In this document: positions 1 to 8,313 of the stretch, one piece after another
Layout of the letters: the number at the start of each line of letters is the position of its first letter
Numbering within the stretch: the first letter of the stretch is position 1
Assembly: GCA_002429045.1 (NCBI GenBank)
Contig: DIYM01000085.1
Coordinates: 1-64,000 of the forward strand
Source: Phycisphaerales bacterium UBA6054
Lineage (GTDB): Bacteria > Planctomycetota > Phycisphaerae > Phycisphaerales > UBA1924
Direction: 5' to 3'
DNA: 64,000 nt
The notes under the pieces: model-generated
The model's input: only the letters and a program-made list of their open reading frames with translations
The model's database searches: none
Told to the model about the DNA's origin: nothing
Program-made: the position numbers and the translations under genes

Positions 1-2
1 CG

Positions 3-590
3 ATCTCTTACGAGCTCAACAGCGGCTCGGCTTCGACGGCCCGGTACGAGGTCGAGCGGAAGTTCATCTTCCACCCGAGCCACATCGATGTTGAGGTCAC
101 GCTCTCTGTCCCGCCGCCGAGTTCGCCGCCCGTGTTCTTCGAATGGATGGATCGTTTCGTTGAGAACATCCCGCTGGAGGTCTCGGCGGACCAGATCGGT
201 GCCGCGACGCGGAGCGCGCGTCTGGGGTTCCTGAACGCGCAGAACCTCCCCTGGGCCGGGAGCAACGTCGTGTGGGACGAGTGGTGCGCCGACAACTGGA
301 CGACGAACGAAGGCCTGCAGCACGAAGACCAAGAGATCGGTTGGATCCAGAAGGTGCTCCCGGTCCCAACCTCGTCGACACCCTCGACACTGAACTACTC
401 GATCAATCCGTATTTCTGCCAAAGTCCGGCCATGATGTCGATGCCGGCCGATGGCTCGCAGGGCAGCTTCGAGCGGATCGTCGGCTTCATGCGTGCCTAC
501 GAGATCGGCAGCCCGAGAGCGGATGTGAACAGGGACGGCGAACTGACGGAAGACGATCTCAGAGTCTTCCTGGAACTCCACGCCGATTGA
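3..590 (+). CDS. C-terminal part of an exported protein with a dockerin-like end (5' truncated by the window)
   Basis: The frame is open from the first bases of the window and stops at 588-590, so the start lies upstream and about 195 residues are visible. The last 20 residues contain an EF-hand-like loop (DVNRDGELTEDDL) followed by a short helix. That resembles a single dockerin type I repeat and suggests a secreted or surface-anchored protein. The rest is rich in W, F and N and matches no family I recognise. An internal ATG at 132 could be taken as the start, but the upstream frame is continuous and has the same composition, so I read this as a truncated larger gene. Function unknown. Confidence 0.6.
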   Translation: MSYELNSGSASTARYEVERKFIFHPSHIDVEVTLSVPPPSSPPVFFEWMDRFVENIPLEVSADQIGAATRSARLGFLNAQNLPWAGSNVVWDEWCADNWTTNEGLQHEDQEIGWIQKVLPVPTSSTPSTLNYSINPYFCQSPAMMSMPADGSQGSFERIVGFMRAYEIGSPRADVNRDGELTEDDLRVFLELHAD

Positions 591-989
591 TCCTGTCGGA
601 ACGTATGCCTCACCTGGCCCGCCGGTGGCGTGCCGTGTCGGAGAGCGAAGCCTCGTGGGCAGCGGCTTGGACTGTCGCCGGTGAAGCCCGGGGCCCGGCC
701 GGGTGCAACACCCCAGGTGGTACACGGGGAAGATGCTGGATCGCTCGCTCGTTGTGGGGGGAGGCGAGGCTCGCGGCGGTCGTACCCGGCGGCTTCATGG
801 GTCCGATATCGCATGGCCCAAAAACAGTCGCTCCGAGGCGGTTATTGACGCGGTACCGCCCCCGGGCACAAGGTATCCTAGCGGCTGCGTGCGGCGGCCC
901 CACCGGGTATGCACGGCAGAGCCAGGCCTCTCGGCCACGGACCGTGCAACCAGCCGCCGATTCCGCGGACCCTTCTGGAGATCTTGAGA
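591..989. other. intergenic stretch without a convincing gene
   Basis: About 400 bases separate the partial gene from the first protease. Several overlapping open frames cross it on both strands, but they are rich in R, G and P with no domain, which is expected for shadow frames in GC-rich DNA. The only functional element I can point to is the ribosome binding site GGAG at 977-980 for the next gene. The promoter of that gene should lie here, but no strong -35/-10 pair stands out. Confidence 0.5.
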
Positions 990-3386
990 ATGATGGTATT
1001 GAGAACAACCGGCGTGGCGTTCAGCGTGAGCCTGTGGATGAGCGGGCTGTGCCTCGCGGACGAGGCGAGTGTTCGAGCGCACCTCGCGGCCGGAGAATCC
1101 ACCGCATACTTGCAGCAAGGCGGCTCACGAATCGAACTGACGGAACCCGAGAAGCGTGCTCCGTCCGACGCGATGGTGTTCCAGAAGCTCATCGGTGATC
1201 TCCGGCTCCACGGCGCACGGGTTGTGGTGATCGAGAACGCCGACGGGACGATCGCGCAGATCTTCGACGAATCGACGGAGAAACTGGTGCTGCGCCGCGG
1301 CCCTGTGGTCTTCGGGCAGGGTGCGGCCATCGATTCCGCCGAGGCGTTGCTCCCGGACGCGATCGGCTCGGTTGCCGAGCAGGTATGGTTCCGCACCGGC
1401 GACGAGGCCATCCTGGCGTGGGAAGTCACCACATCGCTGGCCGACCGAGGGTTGCCTGCCAGCCCCACCCATTTCGAGATGGTTGTTGATGCCGCGACCG
1501 GGGACGTGCTCTCCATGCGGCAGATCGATACCAAGACGTACGCCCCGGGCACGCCCGAAGCCGCCGGCGGCGTCTTCCCGCGTATCGTGATCAACGACAC
1601 GATCGGAGCGCAGGGCTCCAGAGACTACGCCGCCGGGTTCGACTCCGTCGTGCGGATCGGCGGATGCTCAGGCACGCTCATCGCTCCCAACGTCGTGCTC
1701 AGTGCCAGGCACTGCGGCATCGGGGCCGGCACCCTCGTCCGATTCGGCGATAACTCGAACAGCGCGGTCTTCTCTACCACGGTCCAGTCATCGATTCTCC
1801 CGGACGGCAACGGCTCGCTGCTGGACGGTGGCGACGTGTCGATCCATATCCTCAACACCTCGGTTCCCGCCGACATCGCAGAACCGGTCCGCCTCATCGA
1901 CGAGACGGACGAACTCGTGGGCATGGTCGCGGCGACCGTCGGCTACGGGTGGAACGGGCTCGGCAGCGCGGGGCACGGGTTCAACTCCGATGGCTTCCGC
2001 TGGGGCGGCGAGAACATCATCGATGCATACGGGAGCCCGGCGAACGCGGGCGGCTCCAACATCATCTCGACCGACTTCGACAACGGCACCAGCGGCGCGA
2101 ACACCATCCCGAGCAGCAGCTCGGCTCCGCTCGAGTTCGAAGCGACGACCGCGCCTGGCGACAGCGGTGGCCCGGTCCTGGTCCGGTTCGGTGGGGAGTG
2201 GGTGATCGCGGGTGTGCTCTCTGGCGGCACGACCAACACGAGCGTGTACGGCGATATCTCCTGGTGGACCGGCACCGCGGTCTACCGCAGCGCGATCGAA
2301 TCCGCCGGCGGTGACTTCGTCACAGGTCTGGAGATCTCATTCCCGGCGGGCTTGCCCGATCTTCTTTCCTCGGCCGGCGGCGACACGCTGACCGTCGAGA
2401 TCGTTCCCTCGCCTGCCGATCCCGTCGTTCCGGGCAGCGGGACGTTCCATGTCGACACGGGCTCCGGTTTCCAGCAGTTCCCGCTCGTCTCCGACTCGTC
2501 GACGAGCTTCACGGCAACCTTCCCGGCTCCCGCCAACTGCCCGACGAACGTGGAGTACTTCGTCTCGTTCGATCTCCAGTCAGGAGCCACCGTGACCGCC
2601 CCCGGGGGCGGATCGAGCGTGTTCAGCGCTCTGGCCGCGGATCAGGTGGACTTAGACGATCTGTATGACTTCGAGACGCCTGTCGGCTTTTCGGCTGGAG
2701 CGCCCGGCGACGACGCGACGACGGGCGTCTGGGTCCGCGTGGACCCGATTGGCACGGCCGCGCAACCGGAAGATGACAACACCGCCACCGGCACCCTCGC
2801 GTGGGTCACGGGCCAGGGCAGCCTCGGCGGCGGGCTCGGCGACAACGACGTCGACGGCGGCACGACTTCCCTGGTCAGCAACCAGATCGATCTGAGCTCT
2901 ACCCAGTCCGCCAGGATCTCGTACGCCAGGTGGTACTCCAACAACGCCGGAGCCGCACCCAACACCGATGTGTTCGAGGTGTTCGTTTCCGACGACGACG
3001 GCCAGAACTACGTGCCCGTGGAAACGGTCGGACCCAGCGGGGCGGGGACCTCCGGAGGCTGGATCGAGGCGGAGTTCAGCGTGGGAGACTTTGTTGATCT
3101 GACATCAACGGTCCGTGTCAAGTTCGTCGCCAGCGACCTCGGCGACGGATCGATCGTCGAGGCGGGCATCGATGACGTGCGCATCTTCGGCGTCTCGTGC
3201 ACGGCGGATACATGCCCGGCCGACCTGGCGGCTCCGTTCGGCACGCTCAACTTCTTCGACATCGCCGCCTACATCGGGCTGTTCAACGCGAACGATCCCG
3301 CGGCGGACATCGCGGCGCCGTTCGGGAGTCTGAACTTCTTTGACATCAGCGAGTACATCGGGCTTTTCAACGCGGGGTGCCCCTGA
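990..3386 (+). CDS. secreted trypsin-like serine protease with propeptide, extra C-terminal domains and GC-type dockerin tail
   Basis: A 798-residue exported S1-family protease. Residues 1-23 are a signal peptide (ending GLCLADEAS). Residues about 40-185 look like an FTP/PepSY-type propeptide. The protease domain follows with the triad His241 (SARHC), Asp282 (GGDVS) and Ser392 (GDSGGP). About 220 extra residues of beta-rich, Ig/MAM-like sequence come next. The last 57 residues are two GC-type dockerin repeats (LNFFDI motifs, final GCP). The start is ATG 990, with GGAG ten bases upstream; the longer frame from 909 is ignored because the signal peptide begins at 990. A close paralogue at 10253-11770 lacks the 220-residue insertion. 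The substrate is unknown. The dockerin tail implies attachment outside the cell. Confidence 0.88.
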   Translation: MMVLRTTGVAFSVSLWMSGLCLADEASVRAHLAAGESTAYLQQGGSRIELTEPEKRAPSDAMVFQKLIGDLRLHGARVVVIENADGTIAQIFDESTEKLVLRRGPVVFGQGAAIDSAEALLPDAIGSVAEQVWFRTGDEAILAWEVTTSLADRGLPASPTHFEMVVDAATGDVLSMRQIDTKTYAPGTPEAAGGVFPRIVINDTIGAQGSRDYAAGFDSVVRIGGCSGTLIAPNVVLSARHCGIGAGTLVRFGDNSNSAVFSTTVQSSILPDGNGSLLDGGDVSIHILNTSVPADIAEPVRLIDETDELVGMVAATVGYGWNGLGSAGHGFNSDGFRWGGENIIDAYGSPANAGGSNIISTDFDNGTSGANTIPSSSSAPLEFEATTAPGDSGGPVLVRFGGEWVIAGVLSGGTTNTSVYGDISWWTGTAVYRSAIESAGGDFVTGLEISFPAGLPDLLSSAGGDTLTVEIVPSPADPVVPGSGTFHVDTGSGFQQFPLVSDSSTSFTATFPAPANCPTNVEYFVSFDLQSGATVTAPGGGSSVFSALAADQVDLDDLYDFETPVGFSAGAPGDDATTGVWVRVDPIGTAAQPEDDNTATGTLAWVTGQGSLGGGLGDNDVDGGTTSLVSNQIDLSSTQSARISYARWYSNNAGAAPNTDVFEVFVSDDDGQNYVPVETVGPSGAGTSGGWIEAEFSVGDFVDLTSTVRVKFVASDLGDGSIVEAGIDDVRIFGVSCTADTCPADLAAPFGTLNFFDIAAYIGLFNANDPAADIAAPFGSLNFFDISEYIGLFNAGCP

Positions 3387-3438
3387 GAATCGCGGTGTGC
3401 GGAGAAGCAGTCGATCGGCCGCTGCCGAACATCGCTCA

Positions 3439-3470
3439 CGCCAGCTTCATCGCGAAGCTGGCGTTTTTTT
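3439..3470 (+). terminator. rho-independent terminator after the first protease gene
   Basis: A 10-bp stem CGCCAGCTTC/GAAGCTGGCG encloses ATCGC and is followed by seven T residues. It lies about 50 bases after the protease stop codon. A nearly identical stem follows the paralogous protease at 11827-11851. Confidence 0.85.
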
Positions 3471-3819
3471 ATGCCGAGCGGGATGCGGGTGGTGCCCCGG
3501 GTGGCAGGCGTTCGCGCGTTTCTGACCTGAATCGCCGATGCCGCGTTCTGATCCCGGGTCATGTTCTCGAGAATCCGGCACTCTGCTCGGTCCGCGTGTT
3601 CTCGCTTTGGCCGACCGTGCAAGCAATATGGCAGACGCCATAGAACAGGTGTCCCGGGTTGCCGAGCGGCGGCGGCAGGAGGCGCGAGGCGGCGCGGACG
3701 GTTTGCATGGCTGTCTGCTTTCGGGCAGCATGCCTGCCGGGCGGTCGGGCAATCGGCCTGTGAGCCGCCGCGGGCGGGCGGCGACACCATCAGTCAAGGA
3801 ATGCAACAGTGCTTCGTGT
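3471..3819. other. intergenic stretch, no gene seen
   Basis: About 350 bases between the protease terminator and the repressor promoter. Open frames here (for example from 3538 on the plus strand) lack a ribosome binding site and recognisable domains. I see nothing else in it. Confidence 0.5.
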
Positions 3820-3848
3820 TTGAGTGCAATAGTAATAGTCTGTATAGT
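3820..3848 (+). promoter_or_regulatory. promoter of the DtxR-family repressor gene
   Basis: TTGAGT at 3820-3825 and TATAGT at 3843-3848 are separated by 17 bases, a good sigma-70-like pair in an AT-rich patch that stands out from the GC-rich surroundings. Transcription would begin near 3855. Confidence 0.55.
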
Positions 3849-3862
3849 TTGTTGTGCCAAAC
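3847..3862. promoter_or_regulatory. candidate metalloregulator operator at the repressor gene
   Basis: The inverted repeat GTTTG-N6-CAAAC overlaps the end of the -10 box and the expected transcription start. A related dyad (TAGTTTG...CCAAC) occurs before the ABC transporter operon at 4965-4982; about 15 of 21 aligned bases agree. Position and sharing suggest autorepression by the encoded DtxR/MntR-type protein. Confidence 0.45.
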
Positions 3863-3871
3863 ATTGCCGCG

Positions 3872-4579
3872 ATGACCCCTGAGCCAGCCCCTGAACCTAG
3901 TGTCTCGCACATGCCGACTTCCACCGTTGAGGACTATGTCAAGGCGATCTACCTGCTCCAGCAGGACTCCCCAAACGGGGAGGCGACCGTCGTGCGTCTC
4001 GCCGCGACGCTCGGCATCACCAAAGGCAGTGTGACCGCGATGGTCCGCAAGCTGCGTGACGCAAGGCTCGCGGACGCGGAGCGTTACGCCGGCATCAGGC
4101 TCACGCCCAAGGGGCGGTCTTTGGCCGTCGACATGATCCGCCGGCACAGGCTGATCGAGGTGTTCCTCGTCGAGACCCTCGGATTCGATTGGGCGGAAGT
4201 CCACGAGGAGGCGCACCGGCTCGAGCATGCCATGTCGGGCGAGGTGCTTGACCGGCTCGACGAGTTCCTGGGCCGACCGAGGATCGACCCGCACGGTGAC
4301 CCGATCCCGGACTCCGACGGAAAGCTGGTCCATCCCGACCAAACACCGCTGGCCGAGCTCGCGAAGGGCGACAAGGGCACCGTGGCGCGGATCGTGGATC
4401 AGGACCCGTCCTTCTTGGAGTTCGCGGCCTCTCACGGTCTCCGGCCCGGCACCCGCATCAGCGTGATCGACGTCATTCCGGAAGCCGAATCGATCAGTGT
4501 GAAAGCCGCCCGAAAGCAGCCGGTCAGCCTGTCATTCACGGCGGCGAGGAAGGTGCACATCGAGACGCCCGGGGACTGA
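3872..4579 (+). CDS. DtxR/MntR-family metal-dependent transcriptional repressor
   Basis: About 235 residues with the three-domain layout of DtxR. An N-terminal winged helix comes first (TVEDYVKAIYLL, then TKGSVTAMVRKL), then a metal-binding and dimerisation domain (RRHRLIEVFL ... VHEEAHRLEH), then a FeoA/SH3-like domain from about residue 160. By alignment with DtxR the ligands His79, Glu83, His98, Glu105 and His106 are present. Position 102 is His, not the Cys of iron-type or the Glu of manganese-type proteins. A GTG at 3854 is in frame but lies inside the promoter/operator dyad, so I prefer ATG 3872; ATG 3911 is also possible. It precedes a Mn/Zn importer and probably controls it. The metal (Mn, Zn or Fe) cannot be decided. 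Confidence 0.88.
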   Translation: MTPEPAPEPSVSHMPTSTVEDYVKAIYLLQQDSPNGEATVVRLAATLGITKGSVTAMVRKLRDARLADAERYAGIRLTPKGRSLAVDMIRRHRLIEVFLVETLGFDWAEVHEEAHRLEHAMSGEVLDRLDEFLGRPRIDPHGDPIPDSDGKLVHPDQTPLAELAKGDKGTVARIVDQDPSFLEFAASHGLRPGTRISVIDVIPEAESISVKAARKQPVSLSFTAARKVHIETPGD

Positions 4580-4960
4580 CCGTGACCAGGGTCATACCCA
4601 CGCGGACGCAGCCGTCGAGCGTTCGTTCACCGCAGCGCAGCCGTGCCGGAGCTCCGGGTCGCGCACCACGTTCAATGCCACCCGCTTCGCCGTCATCCGC
4701 AGGATTGGGTGCCAGAGAAACTCTGCCCCGTTGGGCCCGGGCCGTACCGCCCGCTCCGGCTCACGTTCGAGCGCGGGCGGAGGGCCCGGGCATGCCGCGG
4801 GAGGTCCGAGCTCGCCGTGTGGTTCCAGGGGGCACCGGTGTCCCGAGTGATCCGGCCTTCTCCGAGCCGACGGGATCGGGCGTCCCTCGGCACGGGCGAC
4901 CGGGCGGGGCCGGTGGTGGAGCAGGGGTGTGAGCGGGCGTGCTGTCCCGGCCGGCCCTCT
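4580..4960. other. intergenic stretch between repressor and transport operon
   Basis: Nearly 400 bases with open frames on both strands (for example 4582-4932 plus) that are dominated by A, P, R and G and show no domain. I regard them as non-coding. The control region of the transport operon occupies the end of the stretch. Confidence 0.5.
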
Positions 4961-4964
4961 GTCT

Positions 4965-4982
4965 AGTTTGATTAGTCCAACT
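4965..4982. promoter_or_regulatory. candidate metalloregulator operator before the ABC transport operon
   Basis: AGTTTGATTAGTCCAACT is an 18-bp imperfect dyad in which 7 of 9 pairs match. It overlaps a plausible -35 element (TTGATT 4968-4973), 17 bases before TACCCT at 4991-4996. It resembles the dyad at 3847-3862. The ribosome binding site of the first transport gene is AGGAG at 5028-5032. Confidence 0.45.
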
Positions 4983-5037
4983 TTTAGGGCTACCCTCTGT
5001 CGCTGACGACCGACGCCCGCCTGAACTAGGAGATGCC

Positions 5038-6039
5038 ATGTCCAGAGCCTTGCAACTGGTCTTCTTCGTCCCGCTGATGATCGCGCTGGCTGCGTGCGGG
5101 GGGGCGGACCCGGAAGGCGATTCTCAGAGCGCCGCCGCCGATGCGGGCGGCGGTGGGGGGCGGTACACGATCGTGGCAACGGTCGGGATGGTGTCCGATG
5201 TTGTCGTGGCCGTCGCAGGCGATCGCGCCGACGTGACCGCGTTGATGGGATCCGGCATCGATCCCCATCTCTACAAGCCGACACGATCGGATGTCGAGCG
5301 TCTGCTCGATTCGGATGTGATCTTCTACAACGGGCTGCTGCTCGAAGGCAAGATGACCGACTCGCTCATCCGGGCCGCGACAAGCGGGAAGAAGGTCCAC
5401 GCCGTCACCGAGTTGCTCGACGAGGAATACCTGCTCACGCCCGAAGAGTTCGAGGGGCTCTTCGATCCCCATGTCTGGATGGACCCGGCGGCGTGGGCCA
5501 ACACCGTTGATGTGGTGCGAGACAAGCTGATCGAGTTCGATCCCGCGGGCGAGCAGGAGTACCGCTCGAACGCAGAGGCATACGCCACGCAGCTCGTCGC
5601 ACTCGACGAATACGCGACGAGTGTGCTCGGAAGCGTGCCCGCGGAGCAGCGTGTTCTCGTGACCGCCCACGATGCGTTCAACTACTTCGGCGAACGCTTC
5701 GGATACGAGGTCGTGGGCATCCAGGGCATCTCGACCGAATCCGAAGCGGGCGTGCAGGATATCGAGCGTCTCGTCGATCTCCTCGTCGATCGCAACATCC
5801 AGGCCGTCTTCGTCGAGACGACCGTCAACGACCGTAACATCAACGCCCTGATCACCGGCGCCCGCGCCCGCGGGCACGAGGTGGTGATCGGCGGCGAACT
5901 CTTCAGCGATGCCATGGGCGACGACGGCACGTATGAGGGTACGTACATCGGCATGATCGACCATAACGTCACCACGGTGGCCCGCGCACTCGGCGGCGAG
6001 GCGCCGGAGCGTGGCCTGAACGGCAGGCTCGGTGAGTAG
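5038..6039 (+). CDS. manganese/zinc ABC transporter substrate-binding lipoprotein (TroA/ZnuA family)
   Basis: A 333-residue cluster A-I metal-binding lipoprotein. The signal peptide ends in a lipobox (LAAC, Cys20), so the mature protein should be lipid-anchored outside the inner membrane. The four metal ligands expected from TroA are visible: His77 (DPHLYKP), His145 (DPHVWMD), His211 (AHDAFNYFG) and Asp291 (GELFSDAMG). The C-terminal signature GELFSDAMG followed by [14 protein letters not shown] is very close to treponemal TroA, which favours Mn/Zn over iron. It is the first gene of a four-gene operon, starting at ATG 5038 behind AGGAG. It delivers the metal to the permeases encoded by the next genes. 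Confidence 0.93.
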   Translation: MSRALQLVFFVPLMIALAACGGADPEGDSQSAAADAGGGGGRYTIVATVGMVSDVVVAVAGDRADVTALMGSGIDPHLYKPTRSDVERLLDSDVIFYNGLLLEGKMTDSLIRAATSGKKVHAVTELLDEEYLLTPEEFEGLFDPHVWMDPAAWANTVDVVRDKLIEFDPAGEQEYRSNAEAYATQLVALDEYATSVLGSVPAEQRVLVTAHDAFNYFGERFGYEVVGIQGISTESEAGVQDIERLVDLLVDRNIQAVFVETTVNDRNINALITGARARGHEVVIGGELFSDAMGDDGTYEGTYIGMIDHNVTTVARALGGEAPERGLNGRLGE

Positions 6040-6067
6040 TCGCGTCCGCCCAACCCAATGGAAGCAC

Positions 6068-6901
6068 ATGAGCAGCGTCGTCCACCCACCTCAGCCCGCA
6101 CCCGTCGGGCTATCCGAACGCCCCGAACACTCGGCTGAGAGCCCGCTCTCCATACACGCGATGACCGTGGCGTACCACCGAAAACCGGTGCTCTGGGATG
6201 TTGACTACGATGCGCCGGCGAACCGCCTGGTCGCGATTGTCGGGCCCAACGGGGCGGGAAAGAGCACGCTCATCAAGGCGTGCATGGGGCTGGTGCCTCG
6301 CGCTTCGGGTCAGGTCGAGTTCTGGGGCGAGTCGTACCGAAAGGCTCGCTCCCGGGTCGGATATGTCCCGCAGCGAGAGAGTGTTGACTGGGACTTCCCG
6401 GTGTCCGCCCTCGATGTCGTGTGCATGGGCCGCTATCGACGCATCGGCTGGTGCCGCCCCGTCTCGCGCAAGCACAAGGACGCGGCTCTGGCATGCATGG
6501 ACCGCGTCGGTATGGCGGGCTACGCGAACCGGCAGATCAGCCAGCTCTCGGGCGGCCAGCAGCAGCGGGTATTCCTCGCGCGGGCGCTCGCGCAGGAGGC
6601 AGATCTCTACTTCATGGATGAACCCTTCGCCGGCGTGGACGCCGCGACCGAGCACGCGATCGTCGAGGTGCTCCGCGCACTCAAGAACTCGGGGAAGACC
6701 GTCATCGTCGTCCATCACGATCTCCAGACCGTGCCCGAGTACTTCGACGATGTGATCCTTCTGAACATGCGTGTCGTCGCATCGGGCTCCGTGCGCGAGG
6801 TGTTCACCAAAGACAACCTGCACAAGACCTATGGCGGTCGGCTCACGCTCCTCTCAGAAGCAGCCGAGGCCATCGCCCGGGCGTCGGCCGGGGAGGTCTG
6901 A
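6068..6901 (+). CDS. Mn/Zn ABC transporter ATP-binding protein
   Basis: About 277 residues, the energising subunit of the metal importer. Walker [10 protein letters not shown] lies at about residue 59, the ABC signature LSGGQQQR at about 160 and Walker B LYFMDEP at about 180. The H-loop is VHHD. An in-frame GTG at 6032 would overlap the preceding gene by 8 bases. I prefer ATG 6068 because GGAAG lies just upstream and the residues before it resemble no family sequence. Its stop is two bases before the first permease start, so translation is probably coupled. Confidence 0.92.
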   Translation: MSSVVHPPQPAPVGLSERPEHSAESPLSIHAMTVAYHRKPVLWDVDYDAPANRLVAIVGPNGAGKSTLIKACMGLVPRASGQVEFWGESYRKARSRVGYVPQRESVDWDFPVSALDVVCMGRYRRIGWCRPVSRKHKDAALACMDRVGMAGYANRQISQLSGGQQQRVFLARALAQEADLYFMDEPFAGVDAATEHAIVEVLRALKNSGKTVIVVHHDLQTVPEYFDDVILLNMRVVASGSVREVFTKDNLHKTYGGRLTLLSEAAEAIARASAGEV

Positions 6902-6903
6902 GC

Positions 6904-8313
6904 TTGCAGCGCGTCGGCACCCAGGATGCTCACTCGGGCGGCGGCCAAGGCGGGCTCGGTGGGGCATCGCTCGCCGATGTTACCGACGATCTCCCGAGCA
7001 TCGGCCAAGTGGTCGAGACCATGGCTTTCCGAGCCGGTTTCAACACCAACATGGTGATCGCCGGCACCACACTGCTCGGGCTCGCGGCTGGCGTGATCGG
7101 CGTGTTCGCGCTCCTCCGCAAACGTTCGCTCATGACCGACGCGCTCAGTCACGCAACGCTGCCGGGCATCGCCCTGGCGTTTCTTGCTGCTGGCTGGCTC
7201 GGCTTCGAGGGACGCACACTGCCCGTTCTGCTCCTCGGCGCGACCGTCACCGGCGTCATCGGCGTCCTCTGCATCCAGGCGATCCTGCGATTCTCCCGCT
7301 TGCACGAGGACGCCGCGATCGGCATCGTCCTCAGCGTTTTCTTCGGCGCGGGGATCGTCGGGCTCAGCTACATCCAGGCTAACGCCGCCGCGGGCTCCGC
7401 GGGCCTCAACAAGTTTATCTACGGCCAAGCCGCCACGATGCAGCCGCCCGACGTCATGCTCATGGGCGCGATCGCGCTCGCGGGTATCGTCGCCACGCTG
7501 TTGTTCCTCAAGGAGTTTGCGCTCGTCTGCTTCAACGACGCCTTCGCTAAGGTCGACGGGTGGCCCGTCGGCATCATCGACCTGGTGATGATGGGGCTCG
7601 TCGTCATCGTGACCGTCGCGGGCTTGCAGGCCGTCGGTCTCATCCTTGTCGTGGCGATGCTGATCATCCCGGCGGTGGCCGCACGCTTCTGGACCGAGCG
7701 TCTATGGCTGCTCGTGGTCATCGCCGGCGTGATCGGCGGGTCCAGCGGCTATCTCGGATCGGTCGTCTCCGCGTTGCTCCCACGCAAGCCCGCGGGCGCG
7801 GTCATCGTGCTGAGTTCCGGCGCGATTTTTATCATCAGCCTGGTCGCGGCGCCCGCCCGCGGCGTGATCGCATCGACCGTTCGCCGGCTCCGCCTCCGAT
7901 TCCGCATCGCAGGAGATCACCTCCTCGAACGTGCTCACGAGCTGGCATCGCCGGCTCTCGACCGATCCGAGGTCGATCGCCTGAGCGATGTCCGGGGGTG
8001 GTCCAGGCCTTTCCGCTCGCTGCTACTCGCGTCGCTGCGCAAACGACGCCTGATCGAGCGGGGCGTCCGGGGAGCCGTCACCGTCTCTCAAGCCGGGCTT
8101 GATCGCGGGGCCCGGGTTGCCCGGAATCATGCGCTCTGGGAGCAATACCTCGTTGCCTACGCCGACATCGCGCCGAGCCATGTCGACTGGTCGGTCGATC
8201 AGGTCGAGCACGTGCTCAGCGATCAACTCGTCCGCGATCTCGAAAGACAGCTCGCCGCACGCGGGATCACGATCCCAGGCGAACGGCCCGAAAGACAGGC
8301 GGCGCCGGCATGA
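6904..8313 (+). CDS. Mn/Zn ABC permease fused to a DtxR-like C-terminal domain (YtgCR-like)
   Basis: 469 residues. Residues about 45-320 form an ABC-3 family permease with 7-9 membrane segments and the usual motif SLMTDALSHATLPG. Residues about 333-450 are soluble and look like a winged helix followed by the DtxR metal/dimerisation helix pair (RNHALWEQYL ... SHVDWSVDQVEHVL). His and Glu of the first helix and a D-x-x-E-H cluster in the second are retained. Chlamydial YtgCR, from the same PVC group, has this architecture and is cleaved to release a repressor. TTG 6904 gives the best coupling to the preceding gene; ATG 7021 is an alternative start. The permease call is firm. Regulatory activity of the tail is inferred. 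Confidence 0.88.
   Translation: MQRVGTQDAHSGGGQGGLGGASLADVTDDLPSIGQVVETMAFRAGFNTNMVIAGTTLLGLAAGVIGVFALLRKRSLMTDALSHATLPGIALAFLAAGWLGFEGRTLPVLLLGATVTGVIGVLCIQAILRFSRLHEDAAIGIVLSVFFGAGIVGLSYIQANAAAGSAGLNKFIYGQAATMQPPDVMLMGAIALAGIVATLLFLKEFALVCFNDAFAKVDGWPVGIIDLVMMGLVVIVTVAGLQAVGLILVVAMLIIPAVAARFWTERLWLLVVIAGVIGGSSGYLGSVVSALLPRKPAGAVIVLSSGAIFIISLVAAPARGVIASTVRRLRLRFRIAGDHLLERAHELASPALDRSEVDRLSDVRGWSRPFRSLLLASLRKRRLIERGVRGAVTVSQAGLDRGARVARNHALWEQYLVAYADIAPSHVDWSVDQVEHVLSDQLVRDLERQLAARGITIPGERPERQAAPA

Noticed and set aside
3854..3871. GTG 3854 as start of the metalloregulator
   Set aside because: It lies inside the promoter/operator dyad and at the predicted transcription start; ATG 3872 is more plausible.
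4582..4966. Open frames between the metalloregulator and transport operon
   Set aside because: Ala/Pro/Arg/Gly-rich, no ribosome binding site and no domain; several frames are open at once, as expected in GC-rich non-coding DNA.
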